This document shows positions 1 through 7,346 of a DNA stretch of 12,949 bases, piece by piece (the first letter of the stretch is position 1; every line of letters begins with the position of its first letter). The notes beneath the pieces were generated by a model that worked only from the letters and a program-made list of their open reading frames with translations, was not told the origin of the DNA and searched no databases. The translations under genes and the position numbers were made by a program. Origin of the DNA: JBMOKT01 sp049323895 (GTDB taxonomy: Bacteria; Bacillota; Peptococcia; Peptococcales; BICA1-8). The stretch spans positions 1 through 12,949 of the forward strand of contig JBMOKT010000011.1 of NCBI GenBank assembly GCA_049323895.1, in the 5' to 3' direction.

Positions 1-111
1 GACGAACAAATACAAGAGATAGTTGCAGCAACTAAGAAAAAGGGTATCGAAAAGAAAAATACTCTGACACCTGAGGAATTTGTTGAGTTGGCCAAGGAAA
101 TTTTAAATTAG
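1..111 (+). CDS. C-terminal fragment of an unidentified protein (5' end outside window)
   Basis: Reading frame 1 is open from the first base and stops at TAG 109-111, giving 36 residues of a mostly charged, helical C-terminus (begins DEQIQEIVAATKKKG, ends EEFVELAKEIL). It stops 23 bp before sucC, so it is probably the upstream member of the same operon. The fragment is too short to name. A helix of this kind (DEQIxEIV...KKK...LTxEEF) is loosely like the segment after the TIM barrel of HMGL-type synthases (isopropylmalate, citramalate or Re-citrate synthase), but that is only a guess. No domain or catalytic residue is visible. Confidence 0.75.
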   Translation, partial: DEQIQEIVAATKKKGIEKKNTLTPEEFVELAKEILN

Positions 112-134
112 TAGCTTGCTGTGAGGTGTAGCAA

Positions 135-1292
135 ATGTATTTATATGAATATCAAGCAAAAAAGGTTGTGGGAGAGGCGGGTATTCCTATACCGGTAAGC
201 AGACTGGCTTTAACACCCGAGGAAGCAAAGGATGCAGTCCAATATATAAATAAGCCTGCTGTTGTTAAAGCACAGGTAAGGGCAGGGGGGAGGGGCAAAG
301 CAGGTTTAATCCAAACTGCAAGCTCTCCTGAGGAGGCCTTGACTTCCGCCAAAAATATTTTTGGAAAAACACACCACGAAGAATTGGTTGAAAAGGTACT
401 GGTGGAAGAACAGTTAAATATCAGCAAGGAACTATATGTAAGCTTTGTTTTAGATTTTAAAAAAGGGCAGCCTGTTGCTTTAATATCCTCCCGGGGAGGA
501 GTTGATATTGAACAGGTTGCTGAAAGCAATCCTGAGGCAATTGTAAAAGTTGAAGTTGACCCTTTAGAATGGTCTGTGCCCGAATATAGATGGGTGGAAG
601 CATGGCGAAAAGTAGGTCTAGAAGGCAAACAACTAGTAACGGCAGCTTCTATTACATCCAAGCTGCTAAGCTTATTCTATAAAATTGATGCAGTTACAGT
701 AGAGATCAATCCTTTAGTAGTTACTTCTACGGGGGCAATTATTGCTGCCGATTCCAAAGTAATTGTAGATGACTCCAGTCTCTATCGCCATCCTGAATTG
801 GCAGAGTATCAAGAAGTTACGGGTAATGAATTGGAGCTGGAGGCTCTTAAAGTAGGGGTATCCTATGTGCCTATTAACTCCGAAGGATATATTGGCATAA
901 TTGCCGGTGGCGCGGGTTTATCAATGGCTACTATGGATGCTGTATTTGAATATGGAGGAATTCCTGCAGCTTTTTTAGATTTAGGAGGCGGAATTTCTGA
1001 AACAGGTATGGCAGAGTCCTTAAAGATTATGTTGAAAACCCAGGGCATGAAAGGGATTATTATCAATGTATTTGGTGGCATTAATAACTGTGAAATAATG
1101 GCTAGAGGGATTAAAAAAGCCTTTGATGAGGTTACCCCGCAAGTGCCTATTGTTGTTAAAATGCGTGGGCATTCCCAGGATGAAGGATGGAAAATACTTG
1201 AAAAGCTGAAGCTGCCAATCATAAAATATGGTACTACTGATGAAGCAATAAAACTTCTGCTTAGTAGGGTCAATCTTGAAAGGGGAAGCTGA
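135..1292 (+). CDS. sucC: Succinyl-CoA synthetase (ADP-forming) beta subunit
   Basis: This is the nucleotide-binding beta subunit of a succinate/malate-type CoA ligase, which interconverts acid + CoA + ATP with acyl-CoA + ADP + Pi in the cytoplasm. The protein is 385 residues, close to the 388 of E. coli SucC. The N-terminal ATP-grasp domain shows the Lys and glycine-rich loop K45-AQVRAGGRGKAG (45-57) and the metal-binding pair N192 (in VEINPL) and D206, with the same 14-residue spacing as N199/D213 of E. coli. The C-terminal ligase domain has the GGAGLSMAT loop (258-266) and NVFGGINNC. The ATG at 135 has GAGGTG at 123-128. It overlaps the region around the sucD ribosome site. MtkA-type malate-CoA ligase cannot be excluded from motifs alone. 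Confidence 0.93.
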   Translation: MYLYEYQAKKVVGEAGIPIPVSRLALTPEEAKDAVQYINKPAVVKAQVRAGGRGKAGLIQTASSPEEALTSAKNIFGKTHHEELVEKVLVEEQLNISKELYVSFVLDFKKGQPVALISSRGGVDIEQVAESNPEAIVKVEVDPLEWSVPEYRWVEAWRKVGLEGKQLVTAASITSKLLSLFYKIDAVTVEINPLVVTSTGAIIAADSKVIVDDSSLYRHPELAEYQEVTGNELELEALKVGVSYVPINSEGYIGIIAGGAGLSMATMDAVFEYGGIPAAFLDLGGGISETGMAESLKIMLKTQGMKGIIINVFGGINNCEIMARGIKKAFDEVTPQVPIVVKMRGHSQDEGWKILEKLKLPIIKYGTTDEAIKLLLSRVNLERGS

Positions 1293-1293
1293 A

Positions 1294-2202
1294 ATGAGCG
1301 TTATTATTGATAAAGATACCCATATTATCATACAGGGGATCACTGGTGCCCAAGGTTCCTACCATGCCAAGATAATGTTGGACTATGGTGTAAAAATAAT
1401 TGCAGGAACTACCCCAGGCAAAGGCGGGCAAAGTGTTCACGGTATTCCTGTTTATGATGCTGTGAGAGAAGCCGTTTCCAGGCACAAAGTTGACTTTTCT
1501 ATGATTATGGTACCTGCTCCATTTGTTTTTGGAGCAGCTGTTGAAGCCATAGAAAATAAAATCCCTACGGTACTAATCCTCACAGAGCATGTTCCCGTAC
1601 ATGATACCATGAGGATAATGGCCTTAGCAAAAAAAAATGGGGTGAGGGTTATCGGTCCAAACACCATGGGGATAATTGCTCCTGGAAAAACTAAAGCTGG
1701 AGTAATGCCTGTTTTTCTTTATGGGAACGGAGGCAAGGTTGCTATTGTTTCTCGAAGCGGTACATTATGTCATGAATCTGCATCCAATCTTACCTATAGA
1801 GGTGTAGGCGTTTCAATGGTTATGGGTATAGGTGGGGATCCTATTATAGGCACCAGCTTTACCGATGCATTGAAACTTCTAAAAGATGACCCTGAAACAG
1901 AGGCAATAATCTTGATTGGGGAAATTGGGGGTTCTCGGGAAGAGGAAGCAGCTGAGTATTTGAAATCGGTGGCATATCCCAAAAAAGTTTTTGCTTTTAT
2001 TGCTGGTCGTTATTCTCCTCCCGGCAGGAAGATGGGTCATGCCGGTGCTATTATAGAAAAAGGCGTAGGAACAGCTGCTTCCAAACTTCAGAAATATGCT
2101 GAGGCAGGTGTAGTGACTTCCGGCAGTATTGAAGATTTAATTCAAAAAGTTGAAGAATGGTATAAAGAAAACGCTAAGCCTGAGTTAGTTAAAGAAGCTT
2201 AA
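1294..2202 (+). CDS. sucD: Succinyl-CoA synthetase (ADP-forming) alpha subunit
   Basis: This is the CoA-binding, phosphohistidine-carrying alpha subunit that pairs with the preceding beta subunit. An in-frame TTG exists at 1276, but ATG 1294 is chosen because AAAGGGGAAG (1279-1288) is correctly spaced and the product then starts MSVIIDKDTHIIIQGITG like E. coli SucD. Length is 302 residues. The N-terminal Rossmann CoA domain shows GITGAQGSYH (15-24) and TPGKGG. SRSGTL lies mid-protein. The active-site histidine is H249 in GHAGAI, the residue phosphorylated in this family. The start codon lies 1 bp after the sucC stop, so the two are translationally coupled. Transcription probably ends at the terminator at 2231-2272. 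The true acid substrate (succinate, malate or another) is not fixed by sequence. Confidence 0.93.
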   Translation: MSVIIDKDTHIIIQGITGAQGSYHAKIMLDYGVKIIAGTTPGKGGQSVHGIPVYDAVREAVSRHKVDFSMIMVPAPFVFGAAVEAIENKIPTVLILTEHVPVHDTMRIMALAKKNGVRVIGPNTMGIIAPGKTKAGVMPVFLYGNGGKVAIVSRSGTLCHESASNLTYRGVGVSMVMGIGGDPIIGTSFTDALKLLKDDPETEAIILIGEIGGSREEEAAEYLKSVAYPKKVFAFIAGRYSPPGRKMGHAGAIIEKGVGTAASKLQKYAEAGVVTSGSIEDLIQKVEEWYKENAKPELVKEA

Positions 2203-2230
2203 AGCTTTTTTCATAAACATCCTCTTATTT

Positions 2231-2272
2231 TGATTGAAGCCAATTTTTTGGCTTCAATCACCCTCTTTTTTT
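2231..2272 (+). terminator. Rho-independent terminator of sucCD
   Basis: A perfect 13-bp inverted repeat (TGATTGAAGCCAA at 2231-2243, TTGGCTTCAATCA at 2248-2260) closes on a TTTT loop. A short spacer and a run of eight T residues (2265-2272) follow. It lies 28 bp after the sucD stop, where an intrinsic terminator is expected. It separates sucCD from the downstream operon. Confidence 0.9.
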
Positions 2273-2324
2273 AAGAGTGGAAAAAACTACAATTGATAAT
2301 TTCATTTAAAAGATGCCAAGTAAA

Positions 2325-2355
2325 ATGCAAGCTGTTACTATTAGAAAGTTTGCAT
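2325..2355. repeat. Imperfect inverted repeat in the sucD-AOR spacer
   Basis: ATGCAAGCT (2325-2333) and AGTTTGCAT (2347-2355) are inverted with one G-U wobble and a 13-base loop. No T-run follows, so it is not an intrinsic terminator. It might be a protein-binding site or chance pairing in AT-rich DNA. Confidence 0.3.
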
Positions 2356-2449
2356 GTTGATAAAATTAGGATGATATCAGAAATAAAAAAAAATTATATT
2401 TTTCTTTAAAAGAAGGAAATCTCATATCAATGGAGAACTATAAAATATC

Positions 2450-2469
2450 ATATACGATATATCATATAT
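2450..2469. promoter_or_regulatory. Operator-like palindrome upstream of the AOR operon (copy 1)
   Basis: ATATACGATATATCATATAT is a 20-bp dyad around GATATATC with a single mismatched pair (C2455/A2464). It differs at only one base from the perfect palindrome at 12784-12803, and the three bases CTA after each copy are also identical. A partial half-site, ATATCATATA (2445-2454), is repeated directly at 2459-2468, one and a third helical turns away. The site lies 172 bp upstream of the first start codon. This looks like a dimeric repressor or activator site; the regulator is not in the window and its family is unknown. Confidence 0.6.
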
Positions 2470-2641
2470 CTAAAAGAATGTATATTTTTTTGTACTTTTT
2501 GAGAAAAACCCTTAGGTTGTGCAAAAATACTGAATTTGAAAGATTTTTGTAATATTTTAAATTTTAAAAATATATTTAACCGAAAAGACATAGGTAGTTC
2601 TAAAATGTTTGGATTGTTACTCCATTAAGGAGGGTTGATGT

Positions 2642-3535
2642 ATGAATAAGGTAAAGACTGCGATTATTTCAGATTCAGCAAGCAATTGGCCAATATATAT
2701 AGGCTTGGAAAGGGGCATTTTCCAAAAACTTGGTCTTGATGTTGAATTAACCATAACAAACTCTTCGAAGCAACAGTTGGAAAATATGGAAAAGGGAGTT
2801 TATGATATTGGCTTTGCAGCGGCTGATCACATTGTGAAAAGGGTAGTTAACAATAATTCCGATTTATTCATTTGTATGGGGATCGCACTTCCTTTTTATA
2901 ATTTAATTACAAGCAAGGAAGTTAAGAACTATACGGAACTTAAGGGTAAAAAACTGGGTGTAGATGGGAAGAGTTCCGGCTATGCATTATTATTGGAAGC
3001 CTTATTAGAATATAATAATATTTCCCTTTCGGATTACGAGTTTGTCGAAGTAGGTGGCAGCGGCAAAAGGCTAAAAGCACTAATTACAGGAGAAATTGAC
3101 GGTACCTTTCTTGATGCACCATCAGATATTGAAGCTGAACTAATAGGTTTTAATCGACTAGGAAGTAACCTGGATTGCATACCCAATTATCAAGGTCGGA
3201 TTGCTGCAGTTAAAAAATCATGGGCAAAACAAAACGAAGATGTTCTGGTTAGGTTTATTTCAGCTTATATTGATGCTGTAGATTGGTTCTATGATAGCCA
3301 AAACCGGCAAGAAACAGTAAATATATTAATGAACAAATTGGGGTTAACAGAGGAAATTGCTGAGAATGCCTATGAACGTTACACAAAAAATAAAATCTTC
3401 AACGAAAAAGGTATGATTAATGAATTAGGACTTCATGAGGTTGTGAAAGTAATGCAGAAATTAGGACAAGTAAAAGGTGAAGTAGATTTATCCCTAATAC
3501 ACGATTTGAGCTTTTACAGCAAGGCTAGGGGGTAA
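2642..3535 (+). CDS. Leaderless NMT1/ThiY-like substrate-binding domain protein
   Basis: This 297-residue protein has the periplasmic-binding-protein type 2 fold of the NMT1/SsuA/ThiY group. The N-terminus carries the typical pattern WPIYIGLERGIFQKLGLDVEL (about 14-34), followed by a QLENMEKGVYDIGFAAADH segment, TELKGKKLGVDG and GEIDGTFLDAP. Unlike transported family members it has no signal peptide, lipobox or hydrophobic N-terminus: it begins MNKVKTAIISDSASNW. An upstream extension is impossible because an in-frame TGA lies two codons upstream (2636-2638). The ATG at 2642 is served by AAGGAGGG (2627-2634). No ABC permease or ATPase is nearby. It is first in an operon with an AOR-family enzyme 5 bp downstream. 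It may bind the AOR substrate or an effector, or act as a THI5-like enzyme; the role is unknown. Confidence 0.8.
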   Translation: MNKVKTAIISDSASNWPIYIGLERGIFQKLGLDVELTITNSSKQQLENMEKGVYDIGFAAADHIVKRVVNNNSDLFICMGIALPFYNLITSKEVKNYTELKGKKLGVDGKSSGYALLLEALLEYNNISLSDYEFVEVGGSGKRLKALITGEIDGTFLDAPSDIEAELIGFNRLGSNLDCIPNYQGRIAAVKKSWAKQNEDVLVRFISAYIDAVDWFYDSQNRQETVNILMNKLGLTEEIAENAYERYTKNKIFNEKGMINELGLHEVVKVMQKLGQVKGEVDLSLIHDLSFYSKARG

Positions 3536-3540
3536 GAGTT

Positions 3541-5370
3541 ATGGGTTTGGACTTTGGAGTAAGGAATAAATACTTACTAGTAGATTTAACCAAAGAGGAA
3601 ACAAGTCAATTTATCTTTCCAAAGAAATATTATGAAAAATTGTTAGGTGGCAAAGCATTAAATGCTCAATTTTTGGTTGATGAAGAGCTCTACAAGTATG
3701 ATCCGCTAAGTGAAGAAAACCAAGTGATTTTATCCGTTGGACCTGTTACCGGAACCACTACACCTGGTGTTGGTAAAGCCATCTTTTCGACCCGCTCACC
3801 CTTAACTGGTGGATATTTAGACAGCACAATTGGGGGAAGTTTAGGACATAACCTAAAGATGAGTGGTTATGACGGGATTATTATTAAAGGGAAAAGTAAG
3901 AAACCGGTATTTTTGGAAATTACCAATAAGCAGATTTTTCTGCATGATGCTAGTGAATTGTGGGGAAAAGGCTGTTTTGACTCGGAAAAACTATTGCGTG
4001 AAAAATATGGAAGAAATTATTCAGTAGCAGTAATTGGACCAGGCGGGGAAAACCTAGTACCATATGCTGTCGTTCATGCTGACTTCTACCATCAAGCAGG
4101 CAGAGGTGGAGTTGGTGCGGTTTTAGGCTCTAAAAACCTAAAGGGAATAGTTGTATTTGGTGACCAGGAAGTTCCTCTTCAAAACAGTAAGATGCATTAT
4201 GATAAAACACTGGGTATTATCACCAAGTATCATCAAGACCCAGGAGTTAAATTTAGGATTAAGTATGGAACAATGAGTACTTTAGACCTTACTCAGCATT
4301 TTGGGATTGTTCCAGTAAAAAACTTTACTGAAGGTATTACTGAAGCTTACGAGACTAATATGAACAGGGATTTTCTAAGAGATAACTATATAACCCGTGA
4401 TTTGGGTTGTTTAGGATGTTCCATGCCCTGTGGCAAAGCAGCTACAGTTGATTACAATAATAAGCAATATCGGGTAGGTGGACCTGAATATGAAACGATA
4501 TCAGTAATAGGTACAAATCTTGAAGTAGGACCTACTGAAACCCTTTATTTTAACTGGTTGTGTGATGACTTGGGCTTAGACACTGTCTCTGTAGGAAATG
4601 TCGTTGCCTATGTAGTTGAAACCTTGGAAGATGGGAACCTTTCTAAAAATGATTTAGGCTATGATTTAAAATGGGGTTCTGATAAAAATGTGGAAAGGGC
4701 AATAAGAGATATAGCCTATAAAAGAGATTTTGGGAAATATATGGCATTAGGTGTTAAAAAATTAGCGGAAGAATTAGGTTTAGATAGTGGTAAAGCTATT
4801 CATGTCAAAGGGATGGAGCTTCCCGGTTATGACCCTAGGGGTTCGACAGGTTATGCTTTGGGCTATGCTGTTGCTGACCGGGGAGGCTGTCATAGGAGAG
4901 CGAGACCTACAAGAAAAGAACAGGAGAATGAAGAATTCCGCTTTGCTTACCAAGGCAAGGGTGAATTTATGAAGGAGCAAGAAGATATTCGGGCTTTTTA
5001 TCATTCCCTAATTATTTGTGACTTTGTACCTCCTCGCTATAACTTAAAAATAAAGGACTATGCTGAGTATATAAGTCTTATAACCGGTATGGAATTTGAT
5101 AAAGATGAGGCTATACTGGTTTCTGCAAGGGCTTTTACTTTAGCGAGAGTGTTTAATTTGAAGTGTGGAGTAACAGCCGGTGATGATGTATTACCGAAAC
5201 GATTCTATAGGGAACCAATGAAAAAAGGAAATGCTGATGGAAAATTAATTTCTTGGGATGGTTTTCTTATAATGCGTGAGGAGTACTATCAAGCAAGAGG
5301 ATGGGATGCTAAAGGTATTCCGACACAGGAAACCCTTGAGAGACTGGGCATTGGAGGGATTATCTTATGA
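3541..5370 (+). CDS. Aldehyde:ferredoxin oxidoreductase family protein (tungsten/molybdopterin enzyme)
   Basis: Family members hold a bis-pterin W (or Mo) centre and one [4Fe-4S] cluster and move two electrons between a substrate, classically aldehyde/acid, and ferredoxin. At 609 residues it has the usual AOR length. The N-terminal pterin domain shows LGGKALNAQ, the segment GVGKAIFSTRSPLTGGY and GRGGVGAVLGSKNLKGI. Cluster ligands are C290-x2-C293-x3-C297 and, by position, C542 in NLKCG. GGPEYET (313-319) contains the conserved acidic residue, and DPRGSTGYALGYA with DRGGCH (446-451) forms the second pterin-binding side. Its SD (GGGGG, 3528-3532) lies inside the preceding gene, and its stop overlaps the ferredoxin start (ATGA, 5367-5370). 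AOR-like families also include BamB of class II benzoyl-CoA reductase and enzymes of unknown substrate, so substrate is left open. Confidence 0.92.
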   Translation: MGLDFGVRNKYLLVDLTKEETSQFIFPKKYYEKLLGGKALNAQFLVDEELYKYDPLSEENQVILSVGPVTGTTTPGVGKAIFSTRSPLTGGYLDSTIGGSLGHNLKMSGYDGIIIKGKSKKPVFLEITNKQIFLHDASELWGKGCFDSEKLLREKYGRNYSVAVIGPGGENLVPYAVVHADFYHQAGRGGVGAVLGSKNLKGIVVFGDQEVPLQNSKMHYDKTLGIITKYHQDPGVKFRIKYGTMSTLDLTQHFGIVPVKNFTEGITEAYETNMNRDFLRDNYITRDLGCLGCSMPCGKAATVDYNNKQYRVGGPEYETISVIGTNLEVGPTETLYFNWLCDDLGLDTVSVGNVVAYVVETLEDGNLSKNDLGYDLKWGSDKNVERAIRDIAYKRDFGKYMALGVKKLAEELGLDSGKAIHVKGMELPGYDPRGSTGYALGYAVADRGGCHRRARPTRKEQENEEFRFAYQGKGEFMKEQEDIRAFYHSLIICDFVPPRYNLKIKDYAEYISLITGMEFDKDEAILVSARAFTLARVFNLKCGVTAGDDVLPKRFYREPMKKGNADGKLISWDGFLIMREEYYQARGWDAKGIPTQETLERLGIGGIIL

Positions 5371-5786
5371 AACCTGTTCTGAAGGCTAATTCCAAGAAAT
5401 GCGCTAACTGTCATCTCTGTAGTTTAATGTGCTCCATGGAGAATTATGGTCAATATAACTTGGAAAAATCAGCGATAAGGATTAATTCCAACTTTCTTGA
5501 AAATTATAATATAAAAATTAATTACTGTTTACAGTGCAAGCAGCAGTATTGTCTTAAGACTTGTCCTCAAAATGCAATCTACGTCAATGATAAACAGGTA
5601 ATAGTTATTGATGAAAACAAATGTGATACTTGCTCTGGGGAGTATTTGTGTGTAAGTGCGTGTGAATTTAATGGAATTTATAAAAATGGGGGACATCCTC
5701 CTGTCAAATGCGACTTATGTAAAGGAAAAGAACCGATTTGTGCTCAGGTTTGTCCTTTGGACGCACTAAACTTTGTGCGGGGGTGA
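5367..5786 (+). CDS. HycB/DmsB-type ferredoxin with four [4Fe-4S] sites, AOR electron-transfer partner
   Basis: This 139-residue iron-sulfur protein contains 16 cysteines in four groups: C12/C15/C18/C22, C54/C57/C62/C66, C86/C89/C95/C99 and C115/C118/C125/C129. That is the arrangement of the electron-transfer subunits HycB, DmsB and AorA-like proteins. No signal peptide or membrane segment is present, so it works in the cytoplasm. Its ATG overlaps the AOR stop by 4 bp, indicating stoichiometric translation, and it most likely carries electrons to or from the AOR active subunit. The next gene begins 4 bp downstream. The final electron partner (ferredoxin, hydrogenase or a dehalogenase) cannot be read from the sequence. 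Confidence 0.9.
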   Translation: MKPVLKANSKKCANCHLCSLMCSMENYGQYNLEKSAIRINSNFLENYNIKINYCLQCKQQYCLKTCPQNAIYVNDKQVIVIDENKCDTCSGEYLCVSACEFNGIYKNGGHPPVKCDLCKGKEPICAQVCPLDALNFVRG

Positions 5787-5790
5787 CAAA

Positions 5791-6060
5791 TTGCAGGTTA
5801 CTGTTAAATATGTAGGGCCATCCATCTTTGAAAAGGGTATCAATACCATTTCTATTGAGATAGATGAGGGGCTTACAATACGAGAGCTGCTTTTTCTTTT
5901 GATAGAAAGATATGGAGAAGATTTTAAACACTTAATCTTAGATGAACAAACAAGACTGCTCTATATATGTATAGTTGTAAACGGTAAAGAAGCAGAAATG
6001 GATTATATAATCGAAAAGAATGATTATGTAATAATATTACCCCCATTTGGCTGTGGGTAA
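5791..6060 (+). CDS. MoaD/ThiS-like beta-grasp protein with Gly-Cys-Gly C-terminus
   Basis: An 89-residue small ubiquitin-like protein: MQVTVKYVGPSIF, LTIRELLFLLIERYG, CIVVNGKEA and DYVIILPPFGCG follow the beta-grasp order of MoaD/ThiS. MoaD acts as the thiocarboxylate sulfur donor in molybdopterin synthesis, which fits the neighbouring pterin enzyme. TTG 5791 is taken as start because the SD GGGGG (5779-5783) is 7 bp away; an upstream TTG at 5773 lies inside the ferredoxin gene and has no SD. Canonical MoaD/ThiS proteins end in Gly-Gly, which is adenylated. This one ends Gly-Cys-Gly, so either the terminal Gly suffices or the protein has another role, such as an AOR-specific maturation factor. 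Confidence 0.8.
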   Translation: MQVTVKYVGPSIFEKGINTISIEIDEGLTIRELLFLLIERYGEDFKHLILDEQTRLLYICIVVNGKEAEMDYIIEKNDYVIILPPFGCG

Positions 6061-6135
6061 TATTAATAACTATTTCGAACAATAATTTATTTAATATTCG
6101 TATGTATTATATTCAATATCAAATTTTCTTAATAT

Positions 6136-6164
6136 TTAAAAACTAATGGATTGTATAGTATAGT
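6136..6164 (+). promoter_or_regulatory. Possible sigma-A-type promoter of the tctCAB operon
   Basis: TTAAAA (6136-6141, 4/6 match to TTGACA) and TATAGT (6159-6164, 5/6 match to TATAAT) are separated by 17 bp in the 191-bp spacer between the MoaD-like gene and tctC. A second TATAGT overlaps at 6154-6159. Transcription would begin near 6171, leaving a leader of about 80 nt. The call rests on by-eye consensus matching in AT-rich DNA, so false positives are likely. Confidence 0.35.
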
Positions 6165-6178
6165 GGTTGGTCCTTAAG

Positions 6179-6188
6179 AAGGAGGTGA
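6179..6188 (+). promoter_or_regulatory. Start-less perfect Shine-Dalgarno in the tctC leader (STAB-SD-like)
   Basis: AAGGAGGTGA is a 10-base perfect complement of the 16S rRNA 3' tail, yet no ATG, GTG or TTG follows within the next 20 bases. The real tctC ribosome site (AAGGAGG, 6239-6245) is about 60 bases downstream. If the predicted promoter is right, this sequence sits about 8 nt from the mRNA 5' end. That is the layout of the STAB-SD of Bacillus thuringiensis cry3A, where 30S binding protects mRNA from 5' exonuclease. The comparison is inference. Confidence 0.45.
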
Positions 6189-6251
6189 GCAATTAATAGG
6201 ATAAAGGGTTAGACCATATAAACTAATATTTGCTAAAAAGGAGGAAGAAAA

Positions 6252-7325
6252 ATGAGTAGAAAATCAAAATTGTTTAAGGTGCTTGGTTTAGTATTAATTG
6301 CGACACTTTTATTAGTCGCAGGATGCGGTAGTTCACCAAAAGAGGCTGACAAGCCTGCTGAAAAACCTGCTGAACAATCCAAAAAGCCTTATTTTGAAGG
6401 TAAAAATCTTACAATTCTAGTTGCTTATTCCCCAGGTGGTGCCCATGACACCATGACCCGTACCCTTGCCCCTTATATTAAGGAAGTTTCTGGTGCTAAG
6501 AATGTCTTAGTAGTAAATAAAAAAGGCGGCGGCGGCGTTGTAGGCATGAATGAACTATGGAAGACGGAACCTAATGGTGAAACCATTACGTTGGGCAGTG
6601 CTCCAACCCATATCCTTTCTTATGTTGCAGGTAATGATGGTGTGGAGTGGGATCCAACTAAGTCAACATGGCTGGCCCAAGTAGCTAACAGACCTATCCT
6701 TTTTACCGTTAGTGCGAAATCTGGCATGAAAAATGCAGAAGACATGAAAAACTTAAGTCGTCCATTTATCTTCCCATCCCAGGGTCTGGATGATGATTTT
6801 TATACAGCTACGACTATTTTAGATTCACTGGGTGTCGAATTTAAAGTTGCTTCAGGATTTGAATCAGAAGGGGAAATCCAACTCGCCCAGGTTCAAGGCA
6901 CTGTAGATGGATTGTTTGCTGCATATGAGAGATCCCATCCTTTGGTTAAGGAAGGAAATACAGTTCCTATTATGATCCTTAATGATAAGCGGGTTGACTG
7001 GGAAGGATATCAAGATATTCCAACAGTTATTGAGGTAGTAGGTGATGGTCCTGGAAAGCAGGCAATTAATGATATCGTAACTATACATAGTCTTTATCAG
7101 TCTATGTGGGGACCTCCTGGCATGAGTGAGGAAGCTACAAATGCATGGCGTGAGATTTTAGACAAAGTATTGACTAACCCTGAAGTTCTTGGAAAGATGA
7201 AAAAAATTGGTGGAAATCCTTCCTATACCCCTGGCGCGGAACTACAAAAGCTAATTCCTCAAGTTGTGGAAAGTGCTAAAGTTTTAAAACCTACTTTTGA
7301 TAAAGCTACCGCCAGCGTTAAATAA
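6252..7325 (+). CDS. tctC: Tripartite tricarboxylate transporter substrate-binding lipoprotein (TctC/Bug family)
   Basis: This 357-residue extracytoplasmic binding protein delivers a carboxylate to the TctAB membrane complex. It has a basic N-terminus, a hydrophobic stretch (about 9-23) and a lipobox LVAGC with lipidated cysteine C25. A Lys/Glu/Pro/Ala linker (29-46) follows. The Bug-family ligand loop YSPGGAHDTMTR is at 59-70, with LVVNKKGGGGVVGMNEL following as in TctC proteins. The ATG is preceded by AAGGAGG (6239-6245). A hairpin after the gene (7347-7369) and the special leader suggest it is made in excess over TctA and TctB. Family members bind citrate, aromatic acids, dicarboxylates and others; ligand cannot be assigned. 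The strong SD and lipoprotein anchor fit a Gram-positive envelope. Confidence 0.92.
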   Translation: MSRKSKLFKVLGLVLIATLLLVAGCGSSPKEADKPAEKPAEQSKKPYFEGKNLTILVAYSPGGAHDTMTRTLAPYIKEVSGAKNVLVVNKKGGGGVVGMNELWKTEPNGETITLGSAPTHILSYVAGNDGVEWDPTKSTWLAQVANRPILFTVSAKSGMKNAEDMKNLSRPFIFPSQGLDDDFYTATTILDSLGVEFKVASGFESEGEIQLAQVQGTVDGLFAAYERSHPLVKEGNTVPIMILNDKRVDWEGYQDIPTVIEVVGDGPGKQAINDIVTIHSLYQSMWGPPGMSEEATNAWREILDKVLTNPEVLGKMKKIGGNPSYTPGAELQKLIPQVVESAKVLKPTFDKATASVK

Positions 7326-7346
7326 TTAATTTTTTCCTAAAATGAA

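Larger units (their letters stand above)
2203..2641. other. AT-rich intergenic regulatory region between sucD and the AOR operon
   Basis: This 439-bp stretch holds no credible gene. It contains the sucD terminator, a 9-bp inverted repeat with a 13-base loop (2325-2333 / 2347-2355, one G-U pair) and the operator-like palindrome at 2450-2469. A very AT-rich tract follows, then the SD AAGGAGGG (2627-2634) of the next gene. The promoter of the next operon must lie here. TTGTAC (2490-2495) and TTGAAA (2536-2541) resemble -35 boxes, but neither has a good -10 partner at 17 bp, so no promoter is called. Confidence 0.6.

Noticed and set aside
152..661. Long open frame on the minus strand inside sucC (and similar ones inside sucD, tctA, rdhA and the DASS gene)
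   Set aside because: These are opposite-strand shadows of well supported genes, have no family-like sequence and no ribosome site.
1276..1293. TTG start of SucD overlapping sucC
   Set aside because: The SD lies inside this extension, and homology with SucD begins at ATG 1294.
2638..2640. ATG just upstream of the binding-protein gene
   Set aside because: It reads only two codons after the start before a stop; ATG 2642 opens the 297-residue frame.
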